64,000 bases of DNA from Flavobacterium psychroterrae (GCF_018380615.1 NZ_JAGYVZ010000008.1:124001-188000); one strand, 5' to 3'; shown: positions 44,734 to 54,079, counted from the stretch's first letter. Notes: generated by a model from the sequence alone, not told the origin. Numbers and translations are program-made.

Positions 44734-46632
44734 TTATAAATTTTCAATATCAATTACATTTTCATCTCCAAACCAACTTTTTATATTATTTAATGCGCTA
44801 TCACACATTTCAGACAAAGCTAACACAATGAGATTTTCTTTGGCTCTCGAACATTCAACATAAAATAAGTTTTTTGTTCTAATTTTTCGATCTTCTTTTT
44901 CTTCTGTATCATTGAAAAAATTTTGAAAATTGTAATCTGTTTTAAATTCAGTATCATCAATTACAGTCAAAACATTTCTATATTCTTCGCCCTTTGTACT
45001 ATGTTTGGTTGAAAACACAGTATTATTTTTTTTATGCTCAAAAAAATTAATTATTTCTAAATATGGCAAATTCATAAAATCATCAACAAACTCTTTATCT
45101 CGCTCTGTTCTTTTTTTATCTTCATTGTCATCTTCTAAAGTTGTTAAATCCACAGAGACTCGCTCTAATAATTTATTTAATCCAGATGATTTTAAAAGAA
45201 CACTCTTTTGTTCAATAAAATCAAAAACTTCTTTTACCGTTTTTGTTTTCCGAACTTCAATTAATTCTTCTATTATTTTTGTAATTAAAATTTTATGCGA
45301 ATGTTTTAAAATATTTCCATTAAAAAAGCTACTGTTTTTTTTAAGAAATCGAAACACTTCATTATAATTTTTTATTTTCCAAAAATATATTAAATGCTCT
45401 ATTCCAACCTCTCGTTCTTGGGACGTTTTTTTATCAATATATCCCACTAAATATTTTATAAAAGAATGATTTCTATCTAACAATTGATCTTTCGTTCTTT
45501 GTCCATATCTTTTACTGAAAATTTGATATAAAGCTTCGAATTTTGCCCTTTTTGCGACTCTGCTATTTGTAATAATTAATATTTTATCGTCACTATCATC
45601 ATCAAAATTCCATTTATTTTCCTTTAATTTAGTTAAAACTTTATCGTAATTTTTATTTTTATAAGGCTCAATTCTTTTCTCATATTCTGTAACACCTTCG
45701 TCTTTAACTCTATCATTAATACCTTTAATTTCTTTCTTTGGATAATTTCTACAATATATGAACTTAACAGATCCTTTTAATTTTGTCTGAGGTTCCTGTT
45801 TAATATTCTTTCTGAAATTATTCAATAATCTAATAACTTCAATAGAAGAACGATAATTTTCCTCTTTCTTAACTAATTCAAGTTTCTTACCGGCTTCATT
45901 TTCTAAATCAAAATATTTTTCTAAATCTCCTATTCCAGAATCATAAATTTTTTGATGGGAGTCACCAAAAAAACCTAAAATAATTCTACCCTTATTTCTT
46001 TCTAATAAAAAATCTATTAAACTTATTACAGTTTCTTTTGCAGTATCCTGATATTCATCAACTAATAGAAAAGGATATTTTTGCGCTAAAATATTTGTAA
46101 GCAAAATATTGTTTACAAACATCATTTTTGCCAAGATAATAATATCGTCATGATGCAAAAGTCCTTTTTCGAAATCTTGAAATGCAGGATCCTCGTATTT
46201 AATTTCTTCAATATTTAAAATTCTTTCAGATAAATTTGCAATATATTTAATTTCAAATTTTGCTAATTGAGCACCTTTTAAAGTAGCTTTCTTAAGAATT
46301 CTTTCGCTATAATGAATTTCATTTAGCTTACATAATTCTATTTTTAATTGCTTTTGATATGGTTTAATACAATCCCATAAAAATTCATGTATTGTTGAAA
46401 CTAAAACTAACGGATTATGTTCTAACCTCTCAATAATTTCGTTCTTTGCCACATTGGTATAAGTTATACATATTATTCTTTGATGATTAAATCGAATATC
46501 TTTTCCCTTATTTTCAATTAAATAATTTAAAGTTTGTATAAGTGTATAAGTTTTCCCAGACCCTGCCCCTGCTTCTAAAACAAAACTTTTTTTGTTTTCA
46601 ATATGCTCTACTATTTGTTTGAATGCATCCAT
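44734..46632 (-). CDS. gajB: Gabija protein GajB, UvrD-like helicase
   Basis: 632 residues. The Walker A motif VLEAGAGSGKTYTLIQT is near residue 20, motif II is FLLVDEYQDTAKE, motif III is FFGDSHQKIYDSG, and the late motifs are FSTKHSTKGEEYRNVLTV and YVECSRAKENLIVLAL: a superfamily 1 helicase. Placed 1 bp after gajA, it forms the two-gene Gabija anti-phage system. In characterised systems GajB responds to free DNA ends and works with the GajA nuclease. G+C is lower than the neighbours, typical of a transferred defence gene. Confidence 0.9.
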   Translation of the reverse strand: MDAFKQIVEHIENKKSFVLEAGAGSGKTYTLIQTLNYLIENKGKDIRFNHQRIICITYTNVAKNEIIERLEHNPLVLVSTIHEFLWDCIKPYQKQLKIELCKLNEIHYSERILKKATLKGAQLAKFEIKYIANLSERILNIEEIKYEDPAFQDFEKGLLHHDDIIILAKMMFVNNILLTNILAQKYPFLLVDEYQDTAKETVISLIDFLLERNKGRIILGFFGDSHQKIYDSGIGDLEKYFDLENEAGKKLELVKKEENYRSSIEVIRLLNNFRKNIKQEPQTKLKGSVKFIYCRNYPKKEIKGINDRVKDEGVTEYEKRIEPYKNKNYDKVLTKLKENKWNFDDDSDDKILIITNSRVAKRAKFEALYQIFSKRYGQRTKDQLLDRNHSFIKYLVGYIDKKTSQEREVGIEHLIYFWKIKNYNEVFRFLKKNSSFFNGNILKHSHKILITKIIEELIEVRKTKTVKEVFDFIEQKSVLLKSSGLNKLLERVSVDLTTLEDDNEDKKRTERDKEFVDDFMNLPYLEIINFFEHKKNNTVFSTKHSTKGEEYRNVLTVIDDTEFKTDYNFQNFFNDTEEKEDRKIRTKNLFYVECSRAKENLIVLALSEMCDSALNNIKSWFGDENVIDIENL

Positions 46633-46633
46633 A

Positions 46634-48691
46634 TTATTTTTCAGATATATTTACCATACATATTCCCGCTAACCACTCCAAGCCCTCTTTTATATACAAA
46701 GGAACTTCCCAATTCAGACCTGTCTCTTTTTCATCAAAAGTCATTAAATCAAATGAAAAATTAGTTTTTGAAGAAGAGCTTTTAGGTCTTAAATCCCATG
46801 GAGTTTTTATAAGAAGATTTTCTGAACTATGCTGATTTATTAATGTAAACAAAGATTTGACTTTTTTATTGATAGCATCTTTAGTATATTCAGATTTAAA
46901 AAAAATTAAATTTTTATTTATAATTGACTCTTCTAAACTCCTTCCAACATAGGTATTGCTATGTTCAGCAATTTGAAATGCTACTCTTATAAATTCAGTA
47001 TCAAATTTTTCTTCTTCATTACAATTTATCAATTCATCAATTGTATTTTTTTTTGGAATCCAATCTTTTAATGTTGAATTACATGTTTCTGCGTTTGCAA
47101 AATCTGTTTTACATTCCTCTCCATTCCCATCGACTGAATCTATATCAGTTATTATTAAGGTTTTTACCTTTATAAAATGTAATAATTCTTTAAACTTTTG
47201 AGTATAAGCACCTCCAACTTCCAAAATTGAAATATATTCATTGTTTAAACTATTTGCTACATTGTTGATCATTATAGGTAATAACATTTTTTCTGTTACT
47301 CCCTCAACCATTATTACTTTATCAGCAAAGAAAATATCACATTTATGAAGATTAAGATATTGTTTTAAAAAACGAAAAGTTTCTTTGTCACTTTCTTTAT
47401 GTCTAAAATTATTAAAATCACTAATTTCAAGTCTTCCATCGATCTTATTAAAATAACGAATTCTATCAAATCCCTTATCTAAGTCTATTCCTGCTTCAGC
47501 AATTATATGAGACGAATGTGTAGTTATTATTAGTTGAATATTGATACCTTCTTCTCTAGCTTTATTAATTTTTTTTGTTATTTGTTTAATAAAGACTTGT
47601 TGCATTTGTGGATGCATATGTGCTTCAGGCTCTTCAATTAAGATTGTTAGAAATTCTGACTTTTTCTCTTCACTTGAATTTTTAAATCTTTCAATAAAAC
47701 TAGTTAATTCCAAAACCATAAAGATTAGATTACTATAACCTAAACCATTATAACTCTCAGGAAGATTTATTGATTCGTGTTTATAATAATATTTTATATT
47801 ATTCTTTATAACCGATTCAGAATTAAATTCAGAATCTATTTCAATTTGCGGAATAGTTATAGGAGTTGAAACTCCAAAATTATTTAAATCGCTAATTACA
47901 TCTTTAAGAACTTTTTCATATTCGCCTTTTAAAACAATAGACACATTTGTTAAAGTTTCCTCAAGTTTCTTAATATCTTCTTTTGTCTGGTCTCTTTCAC
48001 GGTAATAATGAGAAAAACCAGTCGCTAATGTTTTATTTTTATCTGATTTTGTATCATCTAACGTTCTAGACGCTTTAATATCTTCAAATGAAACAATTTT
48101 TTCAATTTTTGATTTAAAACTCAAATCTATATCTTTTTTAAAATCTGAATCTTTATCAACAGCAAAACATTTAGTTTGGTAAAAAGCTTTTATATTATCT
48201 TTTAACCAACGAATTAAACTTATTTCCTGTTTTTCTCTATTCAAAAATGAAAACAATAAACTTAAAGAATTGTTTGATTCATAACTTATTAAAATAGTTG
48301 CATCATTTCTATTTTCATCTAAATCAGTTATAAATTCACTCAAATTTATAAGTGAATCGTTTGTAACATCATATTCTACCTCAATAAATAATTGAACTTT
48401 AGGCATTTGATTTTGAATTACTTTTTCAACAATCTCCTTACGTCTTTCCGAAATGGAGTTAAAATCAACTTGATTAATAAGTCTAAGTAAGCGATTAAAA
48501 ATAAAATATGTACTTTGAGAAAAATCTTCAAAAGATATTTCTTGTGTCTTTACAAAAATATTAATTGCCTCAAACATTGAAGTTTTACCCGTATTGTTTT
48601 TACCAACAATAAGCGTAATATCTTCTTCTATATTTAAAACCATATTATCTAGTAATCTAAAATTCCTAACTTTTAATTGTTTTATTTTCAT
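46634..48691 (-). CDS. gajA: Gabija protein GajA, ATPase-TOPRIM (OLD) endonuclease
   Basis: 685 residues. The N-terminal ABC-type ATPase has Walker A GKNNTGKTSMFEAI (about residue 31), Walker B ILIEEPEAHMHPQMQQVFI (about residue 350) and a H-loop, LIITTHSSHI. A TOPRIM nuclease domain follows (IMVEGVTEKMLLPIM and LIITDIDSVDG, with the conserved Glu and Asp-x-Asp). This is the GajA/OLD arrangement; GajA in known systems is an ATP-regulated site-specific DNA nickase. The gajB partner lies directly downstream. Only gajA and gajB are present; no third gene is linked. Confidence 0.9.
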   Translation of the reverse strand: MKIKQLKVRNFRLLDNMVLNIEEDITLIVGKNNTGKTSMFEAINIFVKTQEISFEDFSQSTYFIFNRLLRLINQVDFNSISERRKEIVEKVIQNQMPKVQLFIEVEYDVTNDSLINLSEFITDLDENRNDATILISYESNNSLSLLFSFLNREKQEISLIRWLKDNIKAFYQTKCFAVDKDSDFKKDIDLSFKSKIEKIVSFEDIKASRTLDDTKSDKNKTLATGFSHYYRERDQTKEDIKKLEETLTNVSIVLKGEYEKVLKDVISDLNNFGVSTPITIPQIEIDSEFNSESVIKNNIKYYYKHESINLPESYNGLGYSNLIFMVLELTSFIERFKNSSEEKKSEFLTILIEEPEAHMHPQMQQVFIKQITKKINKAREEGINIQLIITTHSSHIIAEAGIDLDKGFDRIRYFNKIDGRLEISDFNNFRHKESDKETFRFLKQYLNLHKCDIFFADKVIMVEGVTEKMLLPIMINNVANSLNNEYISILEVGGAYTQKFKELLHFIKVKTLIITDIDSVDGNGEECKTDFANAETCNSTLKDWIPKKNTIDELINCNEEEKFDTEFIRVAFQIAEHSNTYVGRSLEESIINKNLIFFKSEYTKDAINKKVKSLFTLINQHSSENLLIKTPWDLRPKSSSSKTNFSFDLMTFDEKETGLNWEVPLYIKEGLEWLAGICMVNISEK

Positions 48692-48902
48692 TTTCTCTTT
48701 AGTTTAATCAAACTTAACTATATTATTTTTCTTAGTATTACGGTAATCCGTAAATAAATATGTAATCCTCATCGTTCAAATGTATATAAACAAAAAGCCT
48801 TTAAACCCAGTAAAAATACCTGATTTAAAAGCCTACTTTTTTTGCCACTAAGGCACTAAGACACAAAGTTTTTTTTACACAAAGTTTTTTTTACACAAAG
48901 TT

Positions 48903-49002
48903 TGTCATTTCGACGAAGGAGAAATCACACCAGAAACTCCGTAAAGTAAATCGTCAATCTTTGTCGATCAACTCGTGTGATTTCTCCTCCGTCGAAATGA
49001 CA
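48903..49002. repeat. Interspersed inverted repeat (TCATTTCGACGAAGG type)
   Basis: TGTCATTTCGACGAAGGAG at the left mirrors CTCCTCCGTCGAAATGACA at the right. The family is also nested in the MITE-like element near 22656-22769. It fills the gap between gajA and the next gene, together with several copies of ACACAAAGTTTTTTTT just before it. Confidence 0.75.
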
Positions 49003-49029
49003 TAAAATGAGGATAAACCTTTGAACCTT

Positions 49030-49527
49030 TTAATTCTCATAAAGCCATTTTTGGGCTGTTACTATAACTTGTTGTTCGACAGTATCCAGAGTAACATCTT
49101 TATAATACCAATTCACTTTACCTGCTATCAAATCATTCCAGGCATCATCAAGAACATATAAATCGATTATGTCTTGGTCTACAGTAAAGTCGCAATACAA
49201 ATACAGCATTCTTTTCAGGTTGCCTCTCACATCATCATACTTTACTACTTTATTTAGAAAATATCTTATATGACTTTTTTGAGATTCCTCTTTGTTTTTT
49301 GTCGTTAGGTTCAATTCTGAGAGAACGGCTTCGAGATAAGGCTGAACTTGATCAGAATCAATTGGTTTATAGAAACAAGCCAAGTTATAAATGGCTTCAC
49401 TCTCATAACCCGAATTGATAAGTTCGATTGCCCAGTCTTCGATTAGATCGATATTGAGATATTTATAAAAATGAAAGGTAAGGATGTAATCTGTTAGTAT
49501 TTCGAAGTCTCTGTTTAGTATTTCCAT
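49030..49527 (-). CDS. Unknown helical protein downstream of rtcB
   Basis: 165 residues, Leu/Tyr/Asp-rich, all-helical in appearance (DFEILTDYILTFHFYKYLNIDLIEDWAIELINSGYESEAIYNLACF). Acidic overall. No family recognised. A 300-bp repeat-rich gap separates it from rtcB, so a shared transcript is uncertain. Confidence 0.6.
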   Translation of the reverse strand: MEILNRDFEILTDYILTFHFYKYLNIDLIEDWAIELINSGYESEAIYNLACFYKPIDSDQVQPYLEAVLSELNLTTKNKEESQKSHIRYFLNKVVKYDDVRGNLKRMLYLYCDFTVDQDIIDLYVLDDAWNDLIAGKVNWYYKDVTLDTVEQQVIVTAQKWLYEN

Positions 49528-49589
49528 GTCTGTTTTTTTTTAATCGCGCAATACCGATAGCTATAGGTAGCAGAGGCGCAAAGTTTTTT

Positions 49590-49741
49590 GTTTCACGCAG
49601 ATTTAAAAAGATTTAAGCCGATGTTCGCAAATTATTCTAAAAAAATCTAATTTAAATCTGCCGGAATCAGCAATCCCGATAGCTATCGGGAGCGTGAAAA
49701 ATTCTTTGCGCACTTTGCGTATCCCAATAACTATCGGGATT
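49590..49741. repeat. Composite repeat with CCCGATAGCTATCGGGA palindrome
   Basis: TTTCACGCAGATTTAAAAAG-type arms enclose the palindrome CCCGATAGCTATCGGGA (49675-49691), and a second imperfect copy lies at 49724-49740. The palindrome also occurs at 51452-51468, 55480-55496 and 55938-55954, so it is concentrated around the RNA-repair island. Confidence 0.75.
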
Positions 49742-49834
49742 TCGATCTTTGCGGTTAAAATTACCACAAAGTATTAGCCTCTCTGCAATGCGCCTCCACA
49801 CTGAAAACTGTGACCGAGACTGACCACTAAAAAA

Positions 49835-51256
49835 TTAGTCTTCTTTACTCCCATCATCCGCCATTCTGACCAATTTAGGTGTAAACTTTGCCACGACATC
49901 AACTAAATCTTGTTGCGCTTCCATAACCTGGTTAATATCTTTATACGCCATTGGTGCTTCGTCAAGACCTGCGCCAATAAGCGTTACACCGTGATGTTGC
50001 AAGATTGATTTCATCTCGGTTTTCGTGATGGTTTTTATGGCTTGTGTTCGGCTCATTTGCCTTCCTGCTCCATGCGACGCCGAATTTATAGCGTTCTTCT
50101 CGCCTTTTCCTCTCACCAAAAATCCTGGTGCGGTCATACTTCCCGGAATGATTCCCATCATGCCTTTTCCGGCTGGGGTTGCTCCTTTTCTATGTACGAT
50201 TACTTCTTCGCCGTTCCAGATTTCTTTCCAGGCAAAATTATGGTGGTTTTCGACTTTGGCTAAAATGGTTGCACCCAAAGCTTTCTCCATTTTGTTATGG
50301 ATAATTTCATGACAAGCCGAAGCGTAATCTCCCGCAAGATTCATCGCTATCCAATATTCCTGCCCCAATTGTGAGTTCATATCCAGATATGCTAAATTCT
50401 TGGCCACTTCCGGAAGTTTACAAACGTCTTTGGCAATTTTAGTGTAATGTCCGGCAATTGTTGCGCCCATTCCGCGTGAACCTGAATGTGTTAACAAAGC
50501 TACATACCTTCCTTTTGGGATATTCAAAACCGCATCGTCTTTTGCAAATTCCATGATTCCGAATTCTACAAAGTGATTTCCACCACCCGAAGATCCTAAT
50601 TGTGACCACGCTTTATCTTTTAAATTCTTCACAAACGGAGTCATATTAAAAGCATCGTTTTCTAAAACCGCATGATCTGATTTGTACTGTCCGTGAAATC
50701 CGTGTCCGGCTCCAAAGATTGAATTGGCAACTAATTCTTTTTTGAATTTGGCTTCATTCTCAAAGTAAAAATCTTCTGCAATATCATAAACCGACAATGC
50801 CATTCGACAACCAATATCAACGCCAACTCCATAAGGAATAATAGCGTTTTTAGTCGCTAAAACTCCACCAATTGGCAATCCGTAACCTTGATGCGCATCC
50901 GGCATTAAAGCTCCTGCAACGGTTACGGGCAATTGCATCGCAACTTCCATTTGTTTTCTGGCCCCTTCTTCAATTCCCTCTAATCCGTATGCCGAATATG
51001 CATTCGGGTTTTGGTTTAAAGCAATAAAATCTTCCGGTTTTTCATTTGCTTTTTCGATTAAGGCAATTGCAAGTTTACTAAAAATCGCATCGTCTATATA
51101 ATTTTCCGGAGTTGCTAAAACGTTCTTGAAATTGGTCATCATTTCATCACGCTTTAAACCGTGTCTTTTGCTGTTTATTCTTAATGCGATTCCGATTGTT
51201 TTTCCTTCTGGGAATCCTAATGCTATTATATCTGTACCGTTTATTTGTGTTTTCAT
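49835..51256 (-). CDS. rtcB: RNA-splicing ligase RtcB
   Basis: 473 residues, slightly longer than E. coli RtcB (408). Metal and guanylylation motifs visible: YGVGVDIGCRMALS, FGAGHGFHGQY, LGSSGGGNHFVEFG, LTHSGSRGMGATIAG, and the SASHGAGRQMSR segment holding the His expected to be guanylylated. It joins 2',3'-cyclic phosphate or 3'-phosphate to 5'-OH RNA ends with GTP and Mn2+. Archease, a common cofactor, is not in the window. It lies 226 bp downstream of the RING/TerD-like gene on the same strand, with its own palindromic promoter. Confidence 0.96.
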   Translation of the reverse strand: MKTQINGTDIIALGFPEGKTIGIALRINSKRHGLKRDEMMTNFKNVLATPENYIDDAIFSKLAIALIEKANEKPEDFIALNQNPNAYSAYGLEGIEEGARKQMEVAMQLPVTVAGALMPDAHQGYGLPIGGVLATKNAIIPYGVGVDIGCRMALSVYDIAEDFYFENEAKFKKELVANSIFGAGHGFHGQYKSDHAVLENDAFNMTPFVKNLKDKAWSQLGSSGGGNHFVEFGIMEFAKDDAVLNIPKGRYVALLTHSGSRGMGATIAGHYTKIAKDVCKLPEVAKNLAYLDMNSQLGQEYWIAMNLAGDYASACHEIIHNKMEKALGATILAKVENHHNFAWKEIWNGEEVIVHRKGATPAGKGMMGIIPGSMTAPGFLVRGKGEKNAINSASHGAGRQMSRTQAIKTITKTEMKSILQHHGVTLIGAGLDEAPMAYKDINQVMEAQQDLVDVVAKFTPKLVRMADDGSKED

Positions 51257-51279
51257 GATTTGTTATTTTTTGATAGTAC

Positions 51280-51317
51280 AAAGGTTGAATGTTACTGCGC
51301 AGTTATTTTGCGTAGTT
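51280..51317 (-). promoter_or_regulatory. Palindrome plus -7 box upstream of rtcB, copy 2 of 4
   Basis: Plus strand 51295-51317: ACTGCGCA, GTTATTT, TGCGTAGT. A 7-bp spacer then CAAAGGTT (minus AACCTTTG) at 51280-51287, 24 bp before the rtcB ATG. No -33 TTTG is present; the palindrome covers its usual position. Confidence 0.8.
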
Positions 51318-51324
51318 TTTTATT

Positions 51325-51470
51325 TAACGCAGATTTAAAAAGATTTGAGCAGATGAGCGCAGATTATTTATTTCTAAAAATCCTTTTAAATCTGCTTAAA
51401 TCTTTTTAAATCTGCGTGAAACATTAAACCTTTGTTCCTTTGCACCTCTGTCCCGATAGCTATCGGGATT
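51325..51470. repeat. Interspersed repeat between rtcB and the RING/TerD-like gene
   Basis: AACGCAGATTTAAAAAGATT and AATCTTTTTAAATCTGCGT arms form a long hairpin; the CCCGATAGCTATCGGGA palindrome follows at 51452-51468. Same family as 49590-49741. Confidence 0.7.
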
Positions 51471-51482
51471 GCCTCTTTCCTC

Positions 51483-53723
51483 CTAATCAATTAATAATTG
51501 CGTAACTGCCGCAGCATTTATCGCCCATTTTGCATCGTAAACCTCATCGGCATTTTGATCTTCGGTAATGGTTAAACCTTGCGCTTCCGCTTTAAGTTTT
51601 AACAAGCTACCAATATTCAATTTGCTGCTTAGTTTTGCCAATAATGCCTGAACTCCTTTAAAATCCAAACCTTGCACAACCTGACCTCCAAATGTCATCT
51701 CTAACCAAACGATTTCTCTTTTGGCTACATCTAACACACCAAAAACCAAACCTTTGGCAACATTTTGCGTCACGCGAACCTGATGATCTACACAAGACGG
51801 ATCGTATGCAACTCCGGTTTTCTCAGAGATTTTCATCGGGTGTTTGCTGTTCATCCAACCAACCACAAGATTTGGCGTGATACTTCCGTTGCTATAAGCA
51901 TTGCAGGTAAAAGTTACAAATTTGGCGTTGGCTTTCGCCAAATCATCAATGTTAATGTTGATGTATTCAGCCGTTCCAATTTTATTCGGAATGCTTCTGA
52001 TATCACCGCTGTGTTTACAACCAACAGTTTCCAATCGGCTAAAAGAACATATATCGGCTTTATCTTCGTAGGCAATATGGCAGCTTAAATCCATATCTAA
52101 ATGCTGCGCTGCCAAACCTTCACCCCATTGCATAAACAATCTCACTTCGTTACCTTCAATTGGGAAACGTGTTCCCATTAAAACTACCGGTAAATCCTGA
52201 ACGGTCTCGCTTCTATCGCCAATCGAAACTGGCATATTAAACAATTGCGGATCAATATAGATCGTTTTATTCGGGTTTGCAATTGCTGCAAATCTCTTTT
52301 TCATGGCCAATAAACACAACTCTTCGATTTGATTTTTCATCGCCTCTAATTGATCTTCGTTGTACAAATTCAATAAAGCATTTGGTGCAATTCTTTTGTT
52401 TGTTCCACCTAAAGGTTTCACGCTTCTTTGCATGTTTTTATCAAAATAATTTTGAGCATACATGTTTAATGTAAACACTAATCTTGCCGGAACTTTATCG
52501 ATAATTTCTGTAAAATGTGCCACAGTTTCGTCTGCACCAAACCAAAGCATATTCGAGAATAACGAACGTGCAAACAATCCCGGACGTTGTTTTAACAATG
52601 CAAATGTTTTATCGGCATCAAATTTCATTCTTGAAGAATTCACTTTACTTTGCCAAACGTCATATACCTGGTTGTAAAATACATCCATTAAAAAAGCTAA
52701 TTTTTCAAAGCCTTTTCTTTTGCTGTATTCTGCTAAACGCAACGCTCTGATAAAACGAACCCACATTCCTCTTTTAGGGTGCATGATTTCGCACATTGTT
52801 TCCACATCCATATCCAGATTATTCAACCAGGATGCAACCATCAAACATTCTTTTCGGGAATATTTAAGTTTCAAATCGTTTGTCGCTGCAATTTTAGATT
52901 GCGCGCTTGCATCTAAGAAACCAACGAAATGCAGCGCATTTTTTGATGTTCTTTTAATGATTGTTTTTGGCTCGATAATTTGCAATAATCCTGTATTCTT
53001 AAACCATAAATATCTTAAGATATCTGTTGGCGATTTAAAATACTGAGTTGCATTTTCGGCTTGACCTTCTTCGATTAAAACATCGATCACCAACATCAAA
53101 GTTTCTTTGATTGCGATATCTGTTTTTGGCAAAGGCAAATATTTCAATGCCATTTTTAAACTATCCACTTGCGTAGCGTCTAAAGCCGTTTTTGATTGCA
53201 ATAACGATTTATAGAAATCTTCCAATTCCGTTTCTCTCCATAAATCTAATACTTTCAATTTGCTTCCTTGTCCGTAATTTTCGATTTTACCAAATTCAAA
53301 CGGAGTTCCGCAAAACGGGCAACCATTGTATCGTTCTAAAGGAAAAGTATTGTCGGGAATAATATGTCCGCATTGCAAAGTTGTTCCGTTTTTTGTTTTA
53401 AAAACGTTTCCAAAAAAAGTTGCAATATGATCTAAAACAGTTTCTCCTGTTGGGACATTCCATTCTTTTACTAAAGGCGTCCAGTTTTTATCAGTACCTA
53501 AAACTTCTTTTAGAACTTCTAAAACTTCCACTTTATAATTTGGGTTTATATTGTTTAAAGCGTGTAATAACGATTCGGAAAATGTAAATCCAAGTTTTGA
53601 AACATTGGCCACTAAAACCGATGTTGATCCTGATAATTTTTTGATATCATTCGCAATTATTGCTGATGGAATGAAAATAGCGTTTTGACGCAAACTGATT
53701 TTTAATAATTCTTGTGTTTTCAT
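51483..53723 (-). CDS. RING-like zinc finger protein with TerD-like C-terminus
   Basis: 746 residues. A zinc-ribbon/RING-like stretch spans residues 118-142 (CGH...CPFC). Residues about 200-480 are helical and repeat-like. Residues about 505-640 look TerD-like: LDMDLSCHIAYEDKADICSF, then HSGDIRSIPNKIGTAEYININIDDL. It has the size and layout of the uncharacterised MXAN_6230/SCO0854 RING-domain family, named from memory and not checked. It lacks the TROVE (Ro60) signature, which I looked for because of the tRNA-like RNAs upstream. It lies just downstream of the tRNA-like cluster and upstream of rtcB, suggesting a shared RNA-repair or stress role. Confidence 0.7.
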   Translation of the reverse strand: MKTQELLKISLRQNAIFIPSAIIANDIKKLSGSTSVLVANVSKLGFTFSESLLHALNNINPNYKVEVLEVLKEVLGTDKNWTPLVKEWNVPTGETVLDHIATFFGNVFKTKNGTTLQCGHIIPDNTFPLERYNGCPFCGTPFEFGKIENYGQGSKLKVLDLWRETELEDFYKSLLQSKTALDATQVDSLKMALKYLPLPKTDIAIKETLMLVIDVLIEEGQAENATQYFKSPTDILRYLWFKNTGLLQIIEPKTIIKRTSKNALHFVGFLDASAQSKIAATNDLKLKYSRKECLMVASWLNNLDMDVETMCEIMHPKRGMWVRFIRALRLAEYSKRKGFEKLAFLMDVFYNQVYDVWQSKVNSSRMKFDADKTFALLKQRPGLFARSLFSNMLWFGADETVAHFTEIIDKVPARLVFTLNMYAQNYFDKNMQRSVKPLGGTNKRIAPNALLNLYNEDQLEAMKNQIEELCLLAMKKRFAAIANPNKTIYIDPQLFNMPVSIGDRSETVQDLPVVLMGTRFPIEGNEVRLFMQWGEGLAAQHLDMDLSCHIAYEDKADICSFSRLETVGCKHSGDIRSIPNKIGTAEYININIDDLAKANAKFVTFTCNAYSNGSITPNLVVGWMNSKHPMKISEKTGVAYDPSCVDHQVRVTQNVAKGLVFGVLDVAKREIVWLEMTFGGQVVQGLDFKGVQALLAKLSSKLNIGSLLKLKAEAQGLTITEDQNADEVYDAKWAINAAAVTQLLID

Positions 53724-53903
53724 TTTTTTAATTTTTAAAATTTAGATAATGGTGTTTCTGATTTCTACCTAAAAGATTTTGAAGTAAGAAACACTTGACC
53801 TTAAATTGGAGTGTAATGGACTAACTATTTTATCTGATGGGTTTCCCCGAGAAGTAAGTTAATCTTGACCCTCCTTTTTTATTAATGATAATTTTAAAAC
53901 TTG

Positions 53904-53920
53904 TTCGGATTCGAACCGAA
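53904..53920 (-). ncRNA. Orphan tRNA T-arm
   Basis: Minus strand TTCGG, TTCGAAT, CCGAA: a perfect 5-bp T-stem with canonical T-loop. Only 42 bases separate it from the RNA B 3' end, too few for D and anticodon arms. It is a tRNA remnant or part of a larger tRNA-like transcript, since copy 3 of the repeat sits directly upstream. Confidence 0.6.
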
Positions 53921-53962
53921 ATTAGCCGTGGTCTGAAGTAAGTTTTAATTGACCATTAATAG

Positions 53963-54079
53963 TGGAACAGGTGGGATTCGAACCCACGACCCGGACATTA
54001 AAAGTGTACGAAGTAAGTTTTGATTGACCTGTTAGGATAATTTCAAAACTACCTGCTCTAACCACTGAGCTACTGTCCC
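53963..54079 (-). ncRNA. tRNA-like RNA B, tRNA-Lys(UUU)-like with 44-nt insertion
   Basis: 117 nt. Acceptor GGGACAG with CTGTTCC (one G-U), D-arm GCTC/AGTGGTTA/GAGC, T-arm GTGGG/TTCGAAT/CCCAC, variable GGGTC. Removing 54010-54053 leaves exactly 73 nt with an anticodon loop CTTTTAA (anticodon UUU, Lys) on a weak stem with one mismatch. The insertion lies between nucleotides 26 and 27 and holds a hairpin with loop TTTTGAAA plus repeat copy 4. CCA is not encoded. Confidence 0.8.

Noticed and set aside
51483..53723. TROVE/Ro60 protein with Y RNAs
   Set aside because: I looked for a TROVE domain because the tRNA-like RNAs and rtcB recall the Rsr-YrlA-RtcB locus. The sequence has a zinc finger and TerD-like end but no TROVE signature or VWA MIDAS motif, so the RNAs should not be called Y RNAs.
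53963..54079. Group I intron in a tRNA
   Set aside because: The insertion is 44 nt, far too small, and not in the anticodon loop.
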